A stretch of 64,000 nucleotides of DNA, taken from NCBI RefSeq assembly GCF_017592555.1, contig NZ_JAGFNS010000008.1, forward strand, positions 132,117-196,116, read 5' to 3'. The notes beneath the pieces are model-generated. The model worked only from the letters and a program-made list of their open reading frames with translations, was not told the DNA's origin and made no database searches. Positions 34,951-43,393 of this stretch are shown here, piece after piece. The position numbers and the translations under genes are program-made. Each line of letters starts with the position of its first letter. Positions within the stretch are counted from its first letter, which is position 1. This DNA comes from Actinoplanes flavus (GTDB lineage: Bacteria > Actinomycetota > Actinomycetes > Mycobacteriales > Micromonosporaceae).

Positions 34951-34975
34951 CGGCAAACCAATGTATCGGCATTGG
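34935..34975. promoter_or_regulatory. ATTGG/CCAAT box array between MocR and PLP enzyme
   Basis: A perfect inverted repeat CCAATG-N6-CATTGG at 34958-34975 and a second pair CCAA-N2-TTGG at 34935-34944, the latter inside the first codons of the regulator gene. The four half-sites are the best candidate for the MocR operator controlling both genes. Confidence 0.6.
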
Positions 34976-35013
34976 CTCTGGCTGGGAACCCACCCGGCGC
35001 ACAGGATCGGGGC

Positions 35014-36180
35014 ATGCATCCGGAAACCCGCCTCGTCCACGTCCACGCCCCGGTTCCGGCCAGCACCCCGCTGTCGGTGCCGCTCTACCAGACGTCGTCG
35101 TTCGCGTTCGACGATCCCGGCCCCCTCGCCGACGGCCTCAACCGGCCGGACGGCTCCTATGTCTACTCCCGGTTCGCCAACCCGACCGTACGGGCCCTCG
35201 AGGAGACCGTCGCCGACCTCGAAGGCGGCGTGGCGGCGATCGCCACCGGCTCCGGGATGGGCGCGATCTCCACGGTGCTGCACGGGCTGCTGCGCACCGG
35301 CGACCACGTGATCGCCCAGAACACCCTCTACGGCGGCACCCTCGCCACCCTGCGTGACCTGTCCGACCGGTTCGGCATCGACGTCACCTACGTGAGCGGG
35401 CACGATCCCGATGAGGTACGGGAGGCGATCACCCCGCGTACCCGGATCCTGTATCTGGAGACCGTCGCCAACCCGACCGGCCACGTCAGCGACCTGCCGA
35501 ACCTGGCGCCGATCGCCCGCGCCGCCGGAATCACGACGATCGTCGACAACACGTTCGCCACCCCGGTGCTGTGCCGGCCGATCGAGCACGGCGCCGACGT
35601 CGTCATCCACTCGGTGACCAAGTTCCTGGGCGGCCACAGCGACGTGACCGGCGGCATCGCGGTCTTCGCCGACGACGACCGCTACCGGACCGTGTGGGGG
35701 CACGGTGTCGAGTTCGGCGCGGTCGCCGACCCGTTCGCCGCCTGGCTGACCATCCGCGGCCTGCAGACCCTCGCCCTGCGGATGGCCCGGCACGAGCAGA
35801 ACGTCGCCCGGATCGCCGGGTTCCTCACCGGCCATCCGGCGGTCGAGCGGGTGCTGTGGACCGGCGCGCCCGACCATCCCAGCCACGCGATCGCCACCGG
35901 CTTCGTGCGCGGCTTCGCCGCACCCTTCTGCTTCGACCTCGCCGGCGGCTACGACGCGGGGTTGCGCTTCCAACAGGGGGTACGGCTGGTGCGCCTGGCA
36001 CCCTCACTCGGCGGTACGCAGACACTCGTCCTGCATCCGGCCAGCAGCTCCCACCGGCAACTCGACGAGAAGCAGCTCCGGGCCGCCTCGATCAGCCCCG
36101 GCACCATCCGCATCGCCGTCGGCATCGAACACCCCGACGACCTCATCGCCGACTTGGAGCAGGCGCTCGCCGCGGTGTGA
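35014..36180 (+). CDS. Cystathionine gamma-synthase/lyase-like PLP enzyme
   Basis: 388 residues from ATG 35014. Cys/Met-metabolism PLP family: PLYQTSSFAFDD, YSRFANPTVRALEE, ATGSGMGAISTVL, LYGGTLATLRDL, the PLP-contact Asp in TTIVDNTFATP, and the Schiff-base lysine in HSVTKFLGGHSDVTGG, then LGGTQTLVLHPASSSHRQL. Members are cystathionine gamma-synthase, gamma-lyase or methionine gamma-lyase; sequence alone does not separate them. Control by the divergent MocR protein is more typical of a catabolic or salvage role than of core methionine synthesis (inference). Confidence 0.9.
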   Translation: MHPETRLVHVHAPVPASTPLSVPLYQTSSFAFDDPGPLADGLNRPDGSYVYSRFANPTVRALEETVADLEGGVAAIATGSGMGAISTVLHGLLRTGDHVIAQNTLYGGTLATLRDLSDRFGIDVTYVSGHDPDEVREAITPRTRILYLETVANPTGHVSDLPNLAPIARAAGITTIVDNTFATPVLCRPIEHGADVVIHSVTKFLGGHSDVTGGIAVFADDDRYRTVWGHGVEFGAVADPFAAWLTIRGLQTLALRMARHEQNVARIAGFLTGHPAVERVLWTGAPDHPSHAIATGFVRGFAAPFCFDLAGGYDAGLRFQQGVRLVRLAPSLGGTQTLVLHPASSSHRQLDEKQLRAASISPGTIRIAVGIEHPDDLIADLEQALAAV

Positions 36181-36190
36181 CCATCCGGCC

Positions 36191-36225
36191 GGGCGCCGCC
36201 ACCGACGATCCGGGTGGCGGCGCCC
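36191..36225. terminator. Strong bidirectional terminator hairpin
   Basis: Perfect 13-base stem, arms GGGCGCCGCCACC (36191-36203) and GGTGGCGGCGCCC (36213-36225), with a 9-base loop, sitting between the stops of the PLP enzyme (36180, +) and the Nudix gene (36230, -). Confidence 0.75.
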
Positions 36226-36229
36226 GTGG

Positions 36230-36703
36230 TCACCGTGCGAAGCCGTTCTCCAGGTAGGCCGCCGTGTTCGCCGCCCGCGCCCGGACCGCCGCGACGATCC
36301 GGCGCGCCAGCAGCCCGGAGAGCCGCTCGGCGGCCTCCTGCTCGGTACACCAGGCCCACCCGCGCAGTTCCGCGGCGGGCAGCCGGATCCGCGCCGTCTG
36401 CTCTCGCGTGAGGATCCCGCCGTCGAACACCAGCATCAGACCCTCGGTGCGGCCCGGGCGCGGCGGCACCCAGTCGGTGACCAGCAGCCGGCCCGGCCGC
36501 AACGACAGCCCGAGCTCCTCCTCGATCTCGCGCACCACCGCCGTGTACGGCGACTCGTCCGCCTCGACCGCGCCGCCCGGAATCTCCCAGTGGTCCTTGT
36601 AGGTCGGTTCGACCAGCAGCACCCGCCCCTGGCCGTCGGACAGCAGTACCCCGGCCCCCATCCGCTTGCGCGGCAACGTCGCGGTGAAGTCGTCATCGGT
36701 CAC
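36230..36703 (-). CDS. Nudix hydrolase
   Basis: 157 residues. The full Nudix box is present: GGAVEADESPYTAVVREIEE followed by ELGL, with the catalytic REIEEELG helix. It is preceded by the substrate-side KDHWEIPGG and followed by LPAAELRGWAW. Nudix enzymes hydrolyse nucleoside diphosphates linked to another moiety; the specific substrate is unknown. The start ATG at 36703 gives the normal domain length. Confidence 0.87.
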   Translation of the reverse strand: MTDDDFTATLPRKRMGAGVLLSDGQGRVLLVEPTYKDHWEIPGGAVEADESPYTAVVREIEEELGLSLRPGRLLVTDWVPPRPGRTEGLMLVFDGGILTREQTARIRLPAAELRGWAWCTEQEAAERLSGLLARRIVAAVRARAANTAAYLENGFAR

Positions 36704-37039
36704 CGCCCCACGCTAATCACTCACCGCATCACCACGGCCCCGCTGAAAATCCGAAAGGCTCATGGCGCGTAAGCCCCCGGCACGCATACGCGCCGCCACG
36801 TCACGACGCCCGCGCACTCCGCCGCCGCATCGCTGAACTCGACGACCAGTGGTGATAGACACCCTCGACCGCGCCACGTCCACAACGGTGGTCACCCGCC
36901 CGTCACCGTTCGGGGCGGGCAAGGGGACACCGGTGGGGAGGGTGACCACCCGGTCGAAGCCCGGCGGTCGCGGCACCGGCTCGACCCGGCAGGCGAGCGC
37001 GGCTTTGTCGTACCGGGAAGGGGTTGAGGGAGAAGGAGG
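36704..37039. other. Intergenic region without a convincing gene
   Basis: About 335 bases between the Nudix start and the MMPL terminator. Open frames here have arginine/proline-rich translations and lack ribosome sites or a G/C third-position pattern. It should hold the Nudix promoter; nothing else is supported. Confidence 0.5.
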
Positions 37040-37068
37040 CCCCGCTGCCGTGCGAGGCGGCAGCGGGG
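37040..37068 (-). terminator. Terminator of the MMPL transporter gene
   Basis: Perfect 11-base inverted repeat CCCCGCTGCCG / CGGCAGCGGGG with a 7-base loop, six bases beyond the transporter stop at 37074. Confidence 0.75.
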
Positions 37069-37073
37069 GCGGG

Positions 37074-39473
37074 TCAGCGGAGGGACGGCTCCGCGTGGTG
37101 GACGATCGGGTGGGAGCGTTCGAGGGCCGCGCCCTCGACGTCGACGTTGGGCAGGACGCGGTCGAGCCAGCGCGGGATCCACCAGGCGGAGTCGCCGAGC
37201 AGGTGCATGATCGCCGGGATCAGCAGCATGCGGACGAGGAAGGCGTCGACGAGTACGCCGAAGGCGAGGCCGAAGCCGAGCGAGCGGATGATCGCCGTGT
37301 TGGAGAAGATGAACCCGCCGAAGACGCTGATCATGATGATGGCGGCGGCGGTGACGACGGTGCGGCCGGCGTGGACGCCCTGCCGGACCGCGATGCGGGC
37401 GGGAGCGCCGTGTGCGTAGGCCTCGCGCATGCCGGAGACCAGGAACAGCTGGTAGTCCATGGCCAGGCCGAACAGGATGCCGATCAGGATGGTCGGCAGG
37501 AAGCTCAGCACCGGGCCGGGGTCGTGGACGCCGAAGACCGCGCCGAGCCAGCCCCACTGGAAGATCGCGGTGACGCCGCCGAACGTGGCGAACAGCGACA
37601 GGATGAAGCCGAGCGTGGCGGTCAGCGGGACCAGGATCGACCGGAACACGAAGATCATGATGATCAGGGAGAGGCCGACGACCAGGCCCAGGTAGCCGGG
37701 CAGGGCGGTGCCGAGCTTCTCCGAGATGTCGATGTTGCCGCTGGCGGTGCCGGCCACGCCGAACGTGACGTCGCCGGAGATGGGCGAGAGGCCGCGCAGG
37801 TCGCGGACCAGCTGCTCGGTGGAGGAGCTGTTCGGGCCGCCGTCCGGGATCACCTGGAAGGCGAGGGTGGTGTGGTCGGCGGAGGCGCCGATCGGGGCGA
37901 CCGCGGTGACGTTGTTCTGCGCGAGCAGCAGCGTGCCGATGCGGACCTGCTCGTCCTGCTGGGCGTCGCCGGTCAGCGGGGCCGGAAGGTCGGCGACCAC
38001 CAGGATCGGGCCGTTCACGCCGGCGCCGAACCGTTCCTCGGTCAGGTGGTAGGCCTGGTATTGGGTGGACTCCTTGGCCTCGGACGAGCCGTCCGGCAGG
38101 CCCAGGCGCATCGACAGCGCCGGGATCGCGACCGTCACCAGCGCGGCGGTCAGGCCCAGCACGGTCAGGACCGCCCGGGTGGTGCTCATCGGACGGTTGT
38201 CGAAGGCGGCCTGGGCGTGGGCCGTGCGGTTGAGGACGCGGCGGCCGATCAGCGACAGCAACGCCGGGGTCAGGGTGACGGCGATCAGGACGGCGACCGC
38301 CACGCAGATCGCGCCGACCGTGCCCATCAGGCCGAGGAACGGGATGCCGGTGACGTTCAGCGCCAGCAGGGCGACCAGCACGGTGGCGCCGGCGAACACG
38401 ACCGCGTTGCCGGAGGTGCCGTTGGCCAGGCCGATCGACTCGTGGAAGTCGACGCCGGCGAGCAGCTGCCGTCGGTGCCGGTTGAGGATGAACAGCGAGT
38501 AGTCGATGCCGACCGCGAGGCCCAGCATCACGCCCAGCACCGGCGTGATCGACAGCATCTCCACCACACCGGACAGCGACAGCGCGGCGGTCACGCCGAT
38601 GCCGACGCCGGTCAGGGCGGACAGGATGGGCAGGGCGGCGCCGATCAGCGTACGCAGCATGACCAGCAGCGCGATCGCGGCGATGACCAGGCCGGCCACC
38701 TCGCCGACGCCGAGGATCTGCGGCACCTCCTGGGTGATCTCGTTGGAGAACTCCACCTCGACACCGGCCGGCACACCCTCGCCGACGTGCGCGATGACGC
38801 CCTTCTTGATCTCCGGCGCCACGTCGAGCTGCGGCTTCTCGAACAGCACCTGCGCCACGGCGGTGGAGCCGTCGGCCGTGACCGTGCGGATGGGCGCCGA
38901 CATGGCCAGCAGCTTGCGCCCACGGTCCAGTTTGGCGGTCTCCGCCTCCAGTTGGGCGCGCTTCTCGGTGAGCAGCGCCTGCTGCTCGTCGACCCGCGCC
39001 TGGGTGGCCGGGTCCAGCGTGACGCCCTTGGCGGCGTTCAGTTGTCCCTGGCCCTGGTCGAGCTGATCCCGTCCGGCCTCGATCTGCCTCACCCCGTCGG
39101 CGACCTGTGCCTGCCGGTCGGCGATCTGCTTCGCGAGAGCGAACGGGTCGGTGGTGGACCGGACGCCCTCCAGCTCGGCGGTCGTCGTCAGCAGCGCGGC
39201 GATCTCCGCCTTCTGCGTCTCGGTGAACGCCGAGCCGTCCGGGGTGTGGAAGACCAGGCGGCCGCTGCCGCCGCTGACGGCCGGCAGCCGTTCGGCGAGC
39301 CGGTCGCTCACCTTCTGCGTCGGGGTGCCCGGGATGTTGACCATCGGGGACAGCTCACCGCCGGCCACGAGGTAGCCGGTGACGGACAGTCCCAGGATCA
39401 CGAGCCAGGAGCCCACGACGATCCCGGCGCGCCGGGCGCAGAACCGGCCCAGGCGGTAGAGAAGCTCGGCCAA
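37074..39473 (-). CDS. MMPL family RND-type exporter
   Basis: 799 residues from TTG 39473 (AGAAGGA upstream). It has twelve membrane helices in two halves. Each half carries the MMPL Asp-Tyr motif: VGIDYSLFILNRHR and AMDYQLFLVSGMREA. Large extracytoplasmic loops follow helices 1 and 7; the first includes a coiled-coil segment (ARVDEQQALLTEKRAQLEAETAKL). Such proteins use proton flux to export lipids, siderophores or drugs. The gene follows its TetR regulator by 14 bases and ends at a strong hairpin. The substrate is unknown. Confidence 0.9.
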   Translation of the reverse strand: MAELLYRLGRFCARRAGIVVGSWLVILGLSVTGYLVAGGELSPMVNIPGTPTQKVSDRLAERLPAVSGGSGRLVFHTPDGSAFTETQKAEIAALLTTTAELEGVRSTTDPFALAKQIADRQAQVADGVRQIEAGRDQLDQGQGQLNAAKGVTLDPATQARVDEQQALLTEKRAQLEAETAKLDRGRKLLAMSAPIRTVTADGSTAVAQVLFEKPQLDVAPEIKKGVIAHVGEGVPAGVEVEFSNEITQEVPQILGVGEVAGLVIAAIALLVMLRTLIGAALPILSALTGVGIGVTAALSLSGVVEMLSITPVLGVMLGLAVGIDYSLFILNRHRRQLLAGVDFHESIGLANGTSGNAVVFAGATVLVALLALNVTGIPFLGLMGTVGAICVAVAVLIAVTLTPALLSLIGRRVLNRTAHAQAAFDNRPMSTTRAVLTVLGLTAALVTVAIPALSMRLGLPDGSSEAKESTQYQAYHLTEERFGAGVNGPILVVADLPAPLTGDAQQDEQVRIGTLLLAQNNVTAVAPIGASADHTTLAFQVIPDGGPNSSSTEQLVRDLRGLSPISGDVTFGVAGTASGNIDISEKLGTALPGYLGLVVGLSLIIMIFVFRSILVPLTATLGFILSLFATFGGVTAIFQWGWLGAVFGVHDPGPVLSFLPTILIGILFGLAMDYQLFLVSGMREAYAHGAPARIAVRQGVHAGRTVVTAAAIIMISVFGGFIFSNTAIIRSLGFGLAFGVLVDAFLVRMLLIPAIMHLLGDSAWWIPRWLDRVLPNVDVEGAALERSHPIVHHAEPSLR

Positions 39474-39487
39474 TGTGCTTCGTCCTT

Positions 39488-40096
39488 CTAGTAGCCGGTG
39501 CGTACGGTTGCGATGAGGCGTTCCAGCAGGTGACGCCAGAGTTCGCGGGACGCGTCGTCGGTCGCCGCGGACGTTTCGGCGATCCAGTGCGTGGCGATCA
39601 CGACGGTGCCGTTCATCAGGGAGCTGACCAGGATGGCCGCGTCGATCGGGTCGGCGTCCGGGTAGCGGCGGGCCAGTTCGCGGGCCATCTCCTCGGAGGT
39701 GCGCCGGAACGTGGCCTGGAAGATCTGGTCGGCGCGCGGGTCGCCGGGCGCGAAACCGCCGAGGGCGCGCCACAGGTAGCCGATGATGCCGGGCACGTCG
39801 GTGTCGCGCAGCGCCCCGGCCACGTCGTCGAACATCGAGGACCGCTGCCCGGACGTGACCGTGTCGCGGAACCGGTCGATCACCACGCCGAGCATCTCGC
39901 TGCACACGGTGGTGACCACGTCGTCGATGGACGCGAAGTGGTTGAAGATGGTCCGCCGGGAGACGTCGGCACGGTCGGCCAGCTGATCCACGCTGAACCG
40001 GGCGCCCTCACCGATCAGGGCGTCGGCGGCGTCGAGGATCGCGCGACGGTGGCGTGCCTTCAGCGCGGCCCGGCGATCGAAGGGGGCGGTCGTCAC
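39488..40096 (-). CDS. TetR/AcrR family repressor of the MMPL exporter
   Basis: 202 residues from GTG 40096. The N-terminal helix-turn-helix reads FSVDQLADRADVSRRTIFNHFASID, and the C-terminal domain is helical with MNGTVVIATHWIAE. It is the first gene of a pair with the exporter and almost surely autoregulates through the palindromes at 40110-40132 located between the -35 and -10 elements of its promoter. Confidence 0.88.
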   Translation of the reverse strand: MTTAPFDRRAALKARHRRAILDAADALIGEGARFSVDQLADRADVSRRTIFNHFASIDDVVTTVCSEMLGVVIDRFRDTVTSGQRSSMFDDVAGALRDTDVPGIIGYLWRALGGFAPGDPRADQIFQATFRRTSEEMARELARRYPDADPIDAAILVSSLMNGTVVIATHWIAETSAATDDASRELWRHLLERLIATVRTGY

Positions 40097-40103
40097 CGTT
40101 CGT

Positions 40104-40133
40104 ACACTAGGTGCATCGTTGCACCGGGTGCAA
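40104..40133 (-). promoter_or_regulatory. TetR promoter-operator
   Basis: Minus-strand -35-like TTGCAC (40133-40128), 18-base spacer and -10-like TAGTGT (40109-40104). The spacer holds a perfect palindrome GGTGCA-TCGT-TGCACC (40110-40125) plus a third half-site GGTGCA (40127-40132), making two overlapping palindromes. Confidence 0.65.
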
Positions 40134-41249
40134 TCAGGGGCCCAGGAGAGTGAGGAATCCCTCGATGCCTGTCCGGCAGGCCGGCGGCAGCGGGGCGGCC
40201 AGCATCCGGCGCAGCCGGGCCCGGTTCGCCCGGACCTGCACGCCGGTCATCGCCTCGGCCGCGGTGCGGGCGGCCGCCGTCCCCTCGGCGACCCGGCCCG
40301 CGGAGAACAGCATCACCGCCCACAGGAACGGCCCGTCGCCCGGCAGGTCCAGCACCGCCCGGCACGCCGGGATCAGGTCGACCACCAGAGCCAGGTCGCC
40401 CTCCTCGACGGCCCGCAACGCCAGCTCGGCGGTCACCGGCGGCTCGGTGAGGATGCGCAGCACGGTGTCCAGGGGAAACCGGGCGGCCAGGCGCAGGACG
40501 GTGGCGTGCAGCCGGTCGCGCGGGTCGGACGACCGCATCAGGACCGCCTGCACGCTGGGCCGGGTCAGGATCGCGGTGTGCTCACGCAGGTGATCGACGG
40601 ACTCCGGCCAGGACGGCGCGGCCGTCCAGGCGGCGATGGCGTCCTGCTCCTCGATCGAGCGCTCCAGATCCGCCAGGACCACGTCCACGCCGCGCGCGCC
40701 CATGTCGTCGACCAGCATCCGGAGGACGTCGAGGGGTTCACCGCCCCGGGCGGCGGCCACCGCGGCGACCGTCCGCCGGAGACCGGGATCGCCGAGCAGA
40801 CGGTGATGCCGGGCCAGCACGGCCGCCTGCCCGGGCCAGTCGGGCGCGGCGAGCCAGCCGTCGATGAAGTCCAGATGCTCGCCCGGCAGATCACGGGCGG
40901 GATCATCGACGGCCGCCCGCCGTTGCTCCAGGGTGCGCAGCGCCGTCGCCAGGCCGTCCGGATCGCCGAGCCGCCGGAAGCGGGCGACCGCCTCGGTGGC
41001 GAACTCGACCGCCTCCGTCAGCCTGCCGACGCCGGCCATGTAGCCGGCCAGATCGTTCAGCACGAGCGCCAAACCGGCCTCGTCACCGGCGGCCCGGTGA
41101 AGGACGAACAGCTCGGATGCCGCGATCACGGCGCCCTCGTGGTCACCGTTCCGCGAGCGCGTTCGCGCCAGCTCGGCCAGGGCGGCGGCCCGCTCCCGGT
41201 GCCGGCCGGCGCCTCCGGCCGATTCGTCGAAAGAGGAGGTCGGCGTCAT
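40134..41249 (-). CDS. TPR/helical-repeat hypothetical protein
   Basis: 371 residues. The first 110 residues are TPR-like (LAELARTRSRNGDHEGAVIA, RLTEAVEFATEAVARFRRLG). The rest consists of three diverged copies of a helical unit (WLAAPDWPGQAAVLARHHRL, WTAAPSWPESVDHLREHTAI) spaced by about 80 residues. Such repeat units accompany TPRs in actinobacterial CHAT proteins, but no catalytic domain is present here. It ends directly at the TetR operator, 37 bases before that gene on the same strand. Function unknown. Confidence 0.7.
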   Translation of the reverse strand: MTPTSSFDESAGGAGRHRERAAALAELARTRSRNGDHEGAVIAASELFVLHRAAGDEAGLALVLNDLAGYMAGVGRLTEAVEFATEAVARFRRLGDPDGLATALRTLEQRRAAVDDPARDLPGEHLDFIDGWLAAPDWPGQAAVLARHHRLLGDPGLRRTVAAVAAARGGEPLDVLRMLVDDMGARGVDVVLADLERSIEEQDAIAAWTAAPSWPESVDHLREHTAILTRPSVQAVLMRSSDPRDRLHATVLRLAARFPLDTVLRILTEPPVTAELALRAVEEGDLALVVDLIPACRAVLDLPGDGPFLWAVMLFSAGRVAEGTAAARTAAEAMTGVQVRANRARLRRMLAAPLPPACRTGIEGFLTLLGP

Positions 41250-41302
41250 CGTGAGATTCCATCATGGTGCTCCCCTGGCGCGGCGCGGCGTCCCGGGTGG
41301 AA

Positions 41303-41524
41303 TCAGCGCTTCTGCGTCTCCGTCGTGGACGGATGCAGCTCCGTGGTCGTCTCCGTCACGAACTTGCCGGTGCTCGCGCTGCGATGGACCTCCCGCTCGC
41401 CGTGGTCGGCGTCACCGCCCACGGTCTCGGTGGTGGTGGTCCGCGGCTGCCGCTTCGCGGTGCTCTCCTTGACGAACCGCCCGCTCTTGGCGCTGCGGTT
41501 GACCTCGTGCTCGTTGCCTGCCAT
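41303..41524 (-). CDS. Small protein with duplicated RSA-x-x-G-K/R-F-V motif
   Basis: 73 residues from ATG 41524, with GAGGAGG seven bases upstream. Two copies of one unit fill the chain: EVNRSAKSGRFVKESTAKRQ ending TTTTETV, and EVHRSASTGKFVTETTTELH ending TTETQ. Single-unit proteins of this kind are common and are often mislabelled as transporters. The chain is hydrophilic with no membrane segment. Function unknown. Confidence 0.7.
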   Translation of the reverse strand: MAGNEHEVNRSAKSGRFVKESTAKRQPRTTTTETVGGDADHGEREVHRSASTGKFVTETTTELHPSTTETQKR

Positions 41525-41615
41525 CGGGGGCCTCCTCAAACGGTCGTGGATGTCCTCCGTACGTTCTGTGCCCGCCGGGACGGATCGGAAACACCCGGAT
41601 CGATACGGTGTGTGA

Positions 41616-42389
41616 GTGATCACCATGGTGGACGCCTGCACACGCGACGGCGCCGGCGGCAGCCCGACCGTCGTCGTCGACGACGATCCGTCACTGCGTG
41701 ACGAGGACCGATGCGCGATCGTCCGGGAGAGCGGGGCCTCGCACGGCGCGTTCCTCTCGCTGCCCCGCGTGCGCTTCTTCACCGGTACGGGTGAGCTGCG
41801 CAACTGCGGCCACGGAACCTTCGCGGCGCACGCGGTGCTGCTGGACCGCAGTGGGTCACCGCGGCAACGGGTGCGCCAGGAGACCGGCGGCAGAAGCTTC
41901 GAGGTGGAGGCGGTGCGGCGGGCCGGCGGCGTGGAGGTGTGGTTCGACCAGGGCGCGGTCGCACTGTCCGCCCCGGACGCACCGGCCCGGATCGTGGCCG
42001 CGCTGGGATCGCCCGGTGTGATCGGGATGACCGTGGCGTCGCCCGGGACCCCACGGCTGCTCGTCGAGGTCACCGACGTCCCGGCCGTCACACCGGACTT
42101 CCCGGCGCTGGCGCGGGCCTGCCGCGACCAGGGACTGCTCGGCTGCCTGGTCTGGGCCCCCGAACCGGGACCGTCCGCCACCGCCCGGCTCTTCGCCCCG
42201 GCGATCGGCGTCGACGAGGACATCGCCAACGTCAACAGCTCCGGCTGCCTGGCCGCCCACCTGTGGGCCACCGGCCGCGGCGGCGCGGTCCTGGTCCGGC
42301 AGGGCGACGCCCTGGGCCGGCCGTCCACCGTGCTCGCCACCACGGACGGCCGCACCACCCGGGTCGGCGGGATGGTCACCCCGCGGTGA
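41616..42389 (+). CDS. PhzF-like epimerase/isomerase family protein, atypical
   Basis: 257 residues. The two-lobed PhzF fold is suggested by MVDACTRDGAGGSPTVVV, ELRNCGHGTFAAHAVLL and RLFAPAIGVDEDIANVNSSG. In typical members the catalytic glutamate sits in an S-E-T-A-F motif; here the corresponding stretch is ASHGAFLSLP, so the glutamate is replaced by histidine. The usual E-D-P-V-T-G-S-A motif is E-D-I-A-N-V-N-S-S. It may be catalytically altered or inactive. The start could be ATG 41616 or 41625. Confidence 0.75.
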   Translation: MITMVDACTRDGAGGSPTVVVDDDPSLRDEDRCAIVRESGASHGAFLSLPRVRFFTGTGELRNCGHGTFAAHAVLLDRSGSPRQRVRQETGGRSFEVEAVRRAGGVEVWFDQGAVALSAPDAPARIVAALGSPGVIGMTVASPGTPRLLVEVTDVPAVTPDFPALARACRDQGLLGCLVWAPEPGPSATARLFAPAIGVDEDIANVNSSGCLAAHLWATGRGGAVLVRQGDALGRPSTVLATTDGRTTRVGGMVTPR

Positions 42390-42591
42390 GCCCTGCTCCA
42401 GGCCCGTGACCGGGTCGTACGTGGGCAGCCCGGCCCGCCGGGCGCGCCGGTCCTCGACGCGCTACGGCGGGGCGAGGCAGTCGACCACATGACTCAGCAG
42501 CTCTTCGTCGACCTGCGTGCGCGGTTTCCTCGACTTCGGTAGCCGGTGGGTCTTCGGGAAGCGGTTCGCGTCGTCCGTACGATGCCGGGGT

Positions 42592-42628
42592 TTGAAAAAG
42601 GCAGTTGGATGACTGCATAATGCAGGTC
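42592..42628 (+). promoter_or_regulatory. Leaderless promoter with palindromic operator
   Basis: -35 TTGAAA (42592-42597), 18-base spacer, -10 CATAAT (42616-42621), then ATG at 42629, so the transcript should start at or next to the ATG. A perfect palindrome CTGCAT-A-ATGCAG (42613-42625) covers the -10, and GCAGT-N6-ACTGC overlaps it (42601-42616). Confidence 0.6.
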
Positions 42629-43393
42629 ATGGACAGGGTGTTCAAGGCGCTCGCGGATCCGGCACGCCGTCGGCTGCTGGACAGCCTGCGTGCGGAGGAC
42701 GGGCAGACGCTCACCCGGCTGTGCGGGCAGCTGGCGATGACCCGGCAGTCGGTGACCCAGCATCTCGAGGTGCTGCGGGAGGCGAATCTGATCAGTGTGG
42801 TCCGGCGTGGCCGGGAGCGGCTGCACTACCTGAATCCCGTGCCCATCCACGAGTTGCAGCAGCGATGGATCGCCCCGTTCGAGCAGCCCAGACTGGCTGT
42901 GCTCGGCGCGATCCGGCGACAGGCGGAGGAGCCTCGAATGAAACCCGATTTCGTGTACGTGACCTACATCCACGCCACCCCGGAGCGCGTGTGGGAGGCG
43001 TTGACCGATGCTGATCTCACAGGGGTGTATTGGGGGCACAGCAACGTGTCCGACTGGCGGCCCGGATCGCCGTGGGAGCACCGGCGCACCGACTCCTCCG
43101 GTGTCGTCGACGCCGGAGGAGTGGTCGTCGAGGTGGATCCGCCGAAGCGGCTGGTGATGACGTTCGACGAGCCGGGCGCGGAGGTGCGGCCGGATTCGTC
43201 GACGGTGACGTTCCTGGTGGAGCCGTATCACGACATCGTCCGGCTGACCGTCACGCATGTGAACCTGGCGACCGACAAGGATCGGGAGGCGGTGTCGCTG
43301 GGCTGGCCGGCCGTGATGGCGAACCTGAAGTCGCTGCTGGAGACCGGGCGGGCGCTGCCGCAGGCGCCGTGGGAGGTGCCCGCGCATCTTTAG
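42629..43393 (+). CDS. ArsR-type HTH fused to SRPBCC (AHSA1) domain
   Basis: 254 residues from ATG 42629. Residues 1-95 form an ArsR-like winged helix (VFKALADPARRRLLDSL, RLCGQLAMTRQSVTQHLEVL, RRGRERLHYLNPVPIHEL). From about 103 (MKPDFVYVTYIHATPERVWE) to the end is an SRPBCC/AHSA1 ligand-binding domain (GVYWGHSNVSDWRPGSPWEH, GWPAVMANLKSLLETG). In many genomes these are two adjacent genes; here they are one chain. It is probably a ligand-responsive autoregulator acting on the palindrome over its own promoter. Upstream ATG 42620 and TTG 42605 are in frame but would lie inside the promoter. Confidence 0.85.
   Translation: MDRVFKALADPARRRLLDSLRAEDGQTLTRLCGQLAMTRQSVTQHLEVLREANLISVVRRGRERLHYLNPVPIHELQQRWIAPFEQPRLAVLGAIRRQAEEPRMKPDFVYVTYIHATPERVWEALTDADLTGVYWGHSNVSDWRPGSPWEHRRTDSSGVVDAGGVVVEVDPPKRLVMTFDEPGAEVRPDSSTVTFLVEPYHDIVRLTVTHVNLATDKDREAVSLGWPAVMANLKSLLETGRALPQAPWEVPAHL

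Noticed and set aside
36849..39491. 880-codon open frame on the plus strand
   Set aside because: Asp/Gln/Arg-rich antisense of the MMPL exporter, whose membrane helices and motifs are unambiguous.
42390..42590. Short plus-strand frame ending DHMTQQLFVDLRARF as a gene remnant
   Set aside because: No start, no ribosome site and no family recognised; cannot be separated from chance.
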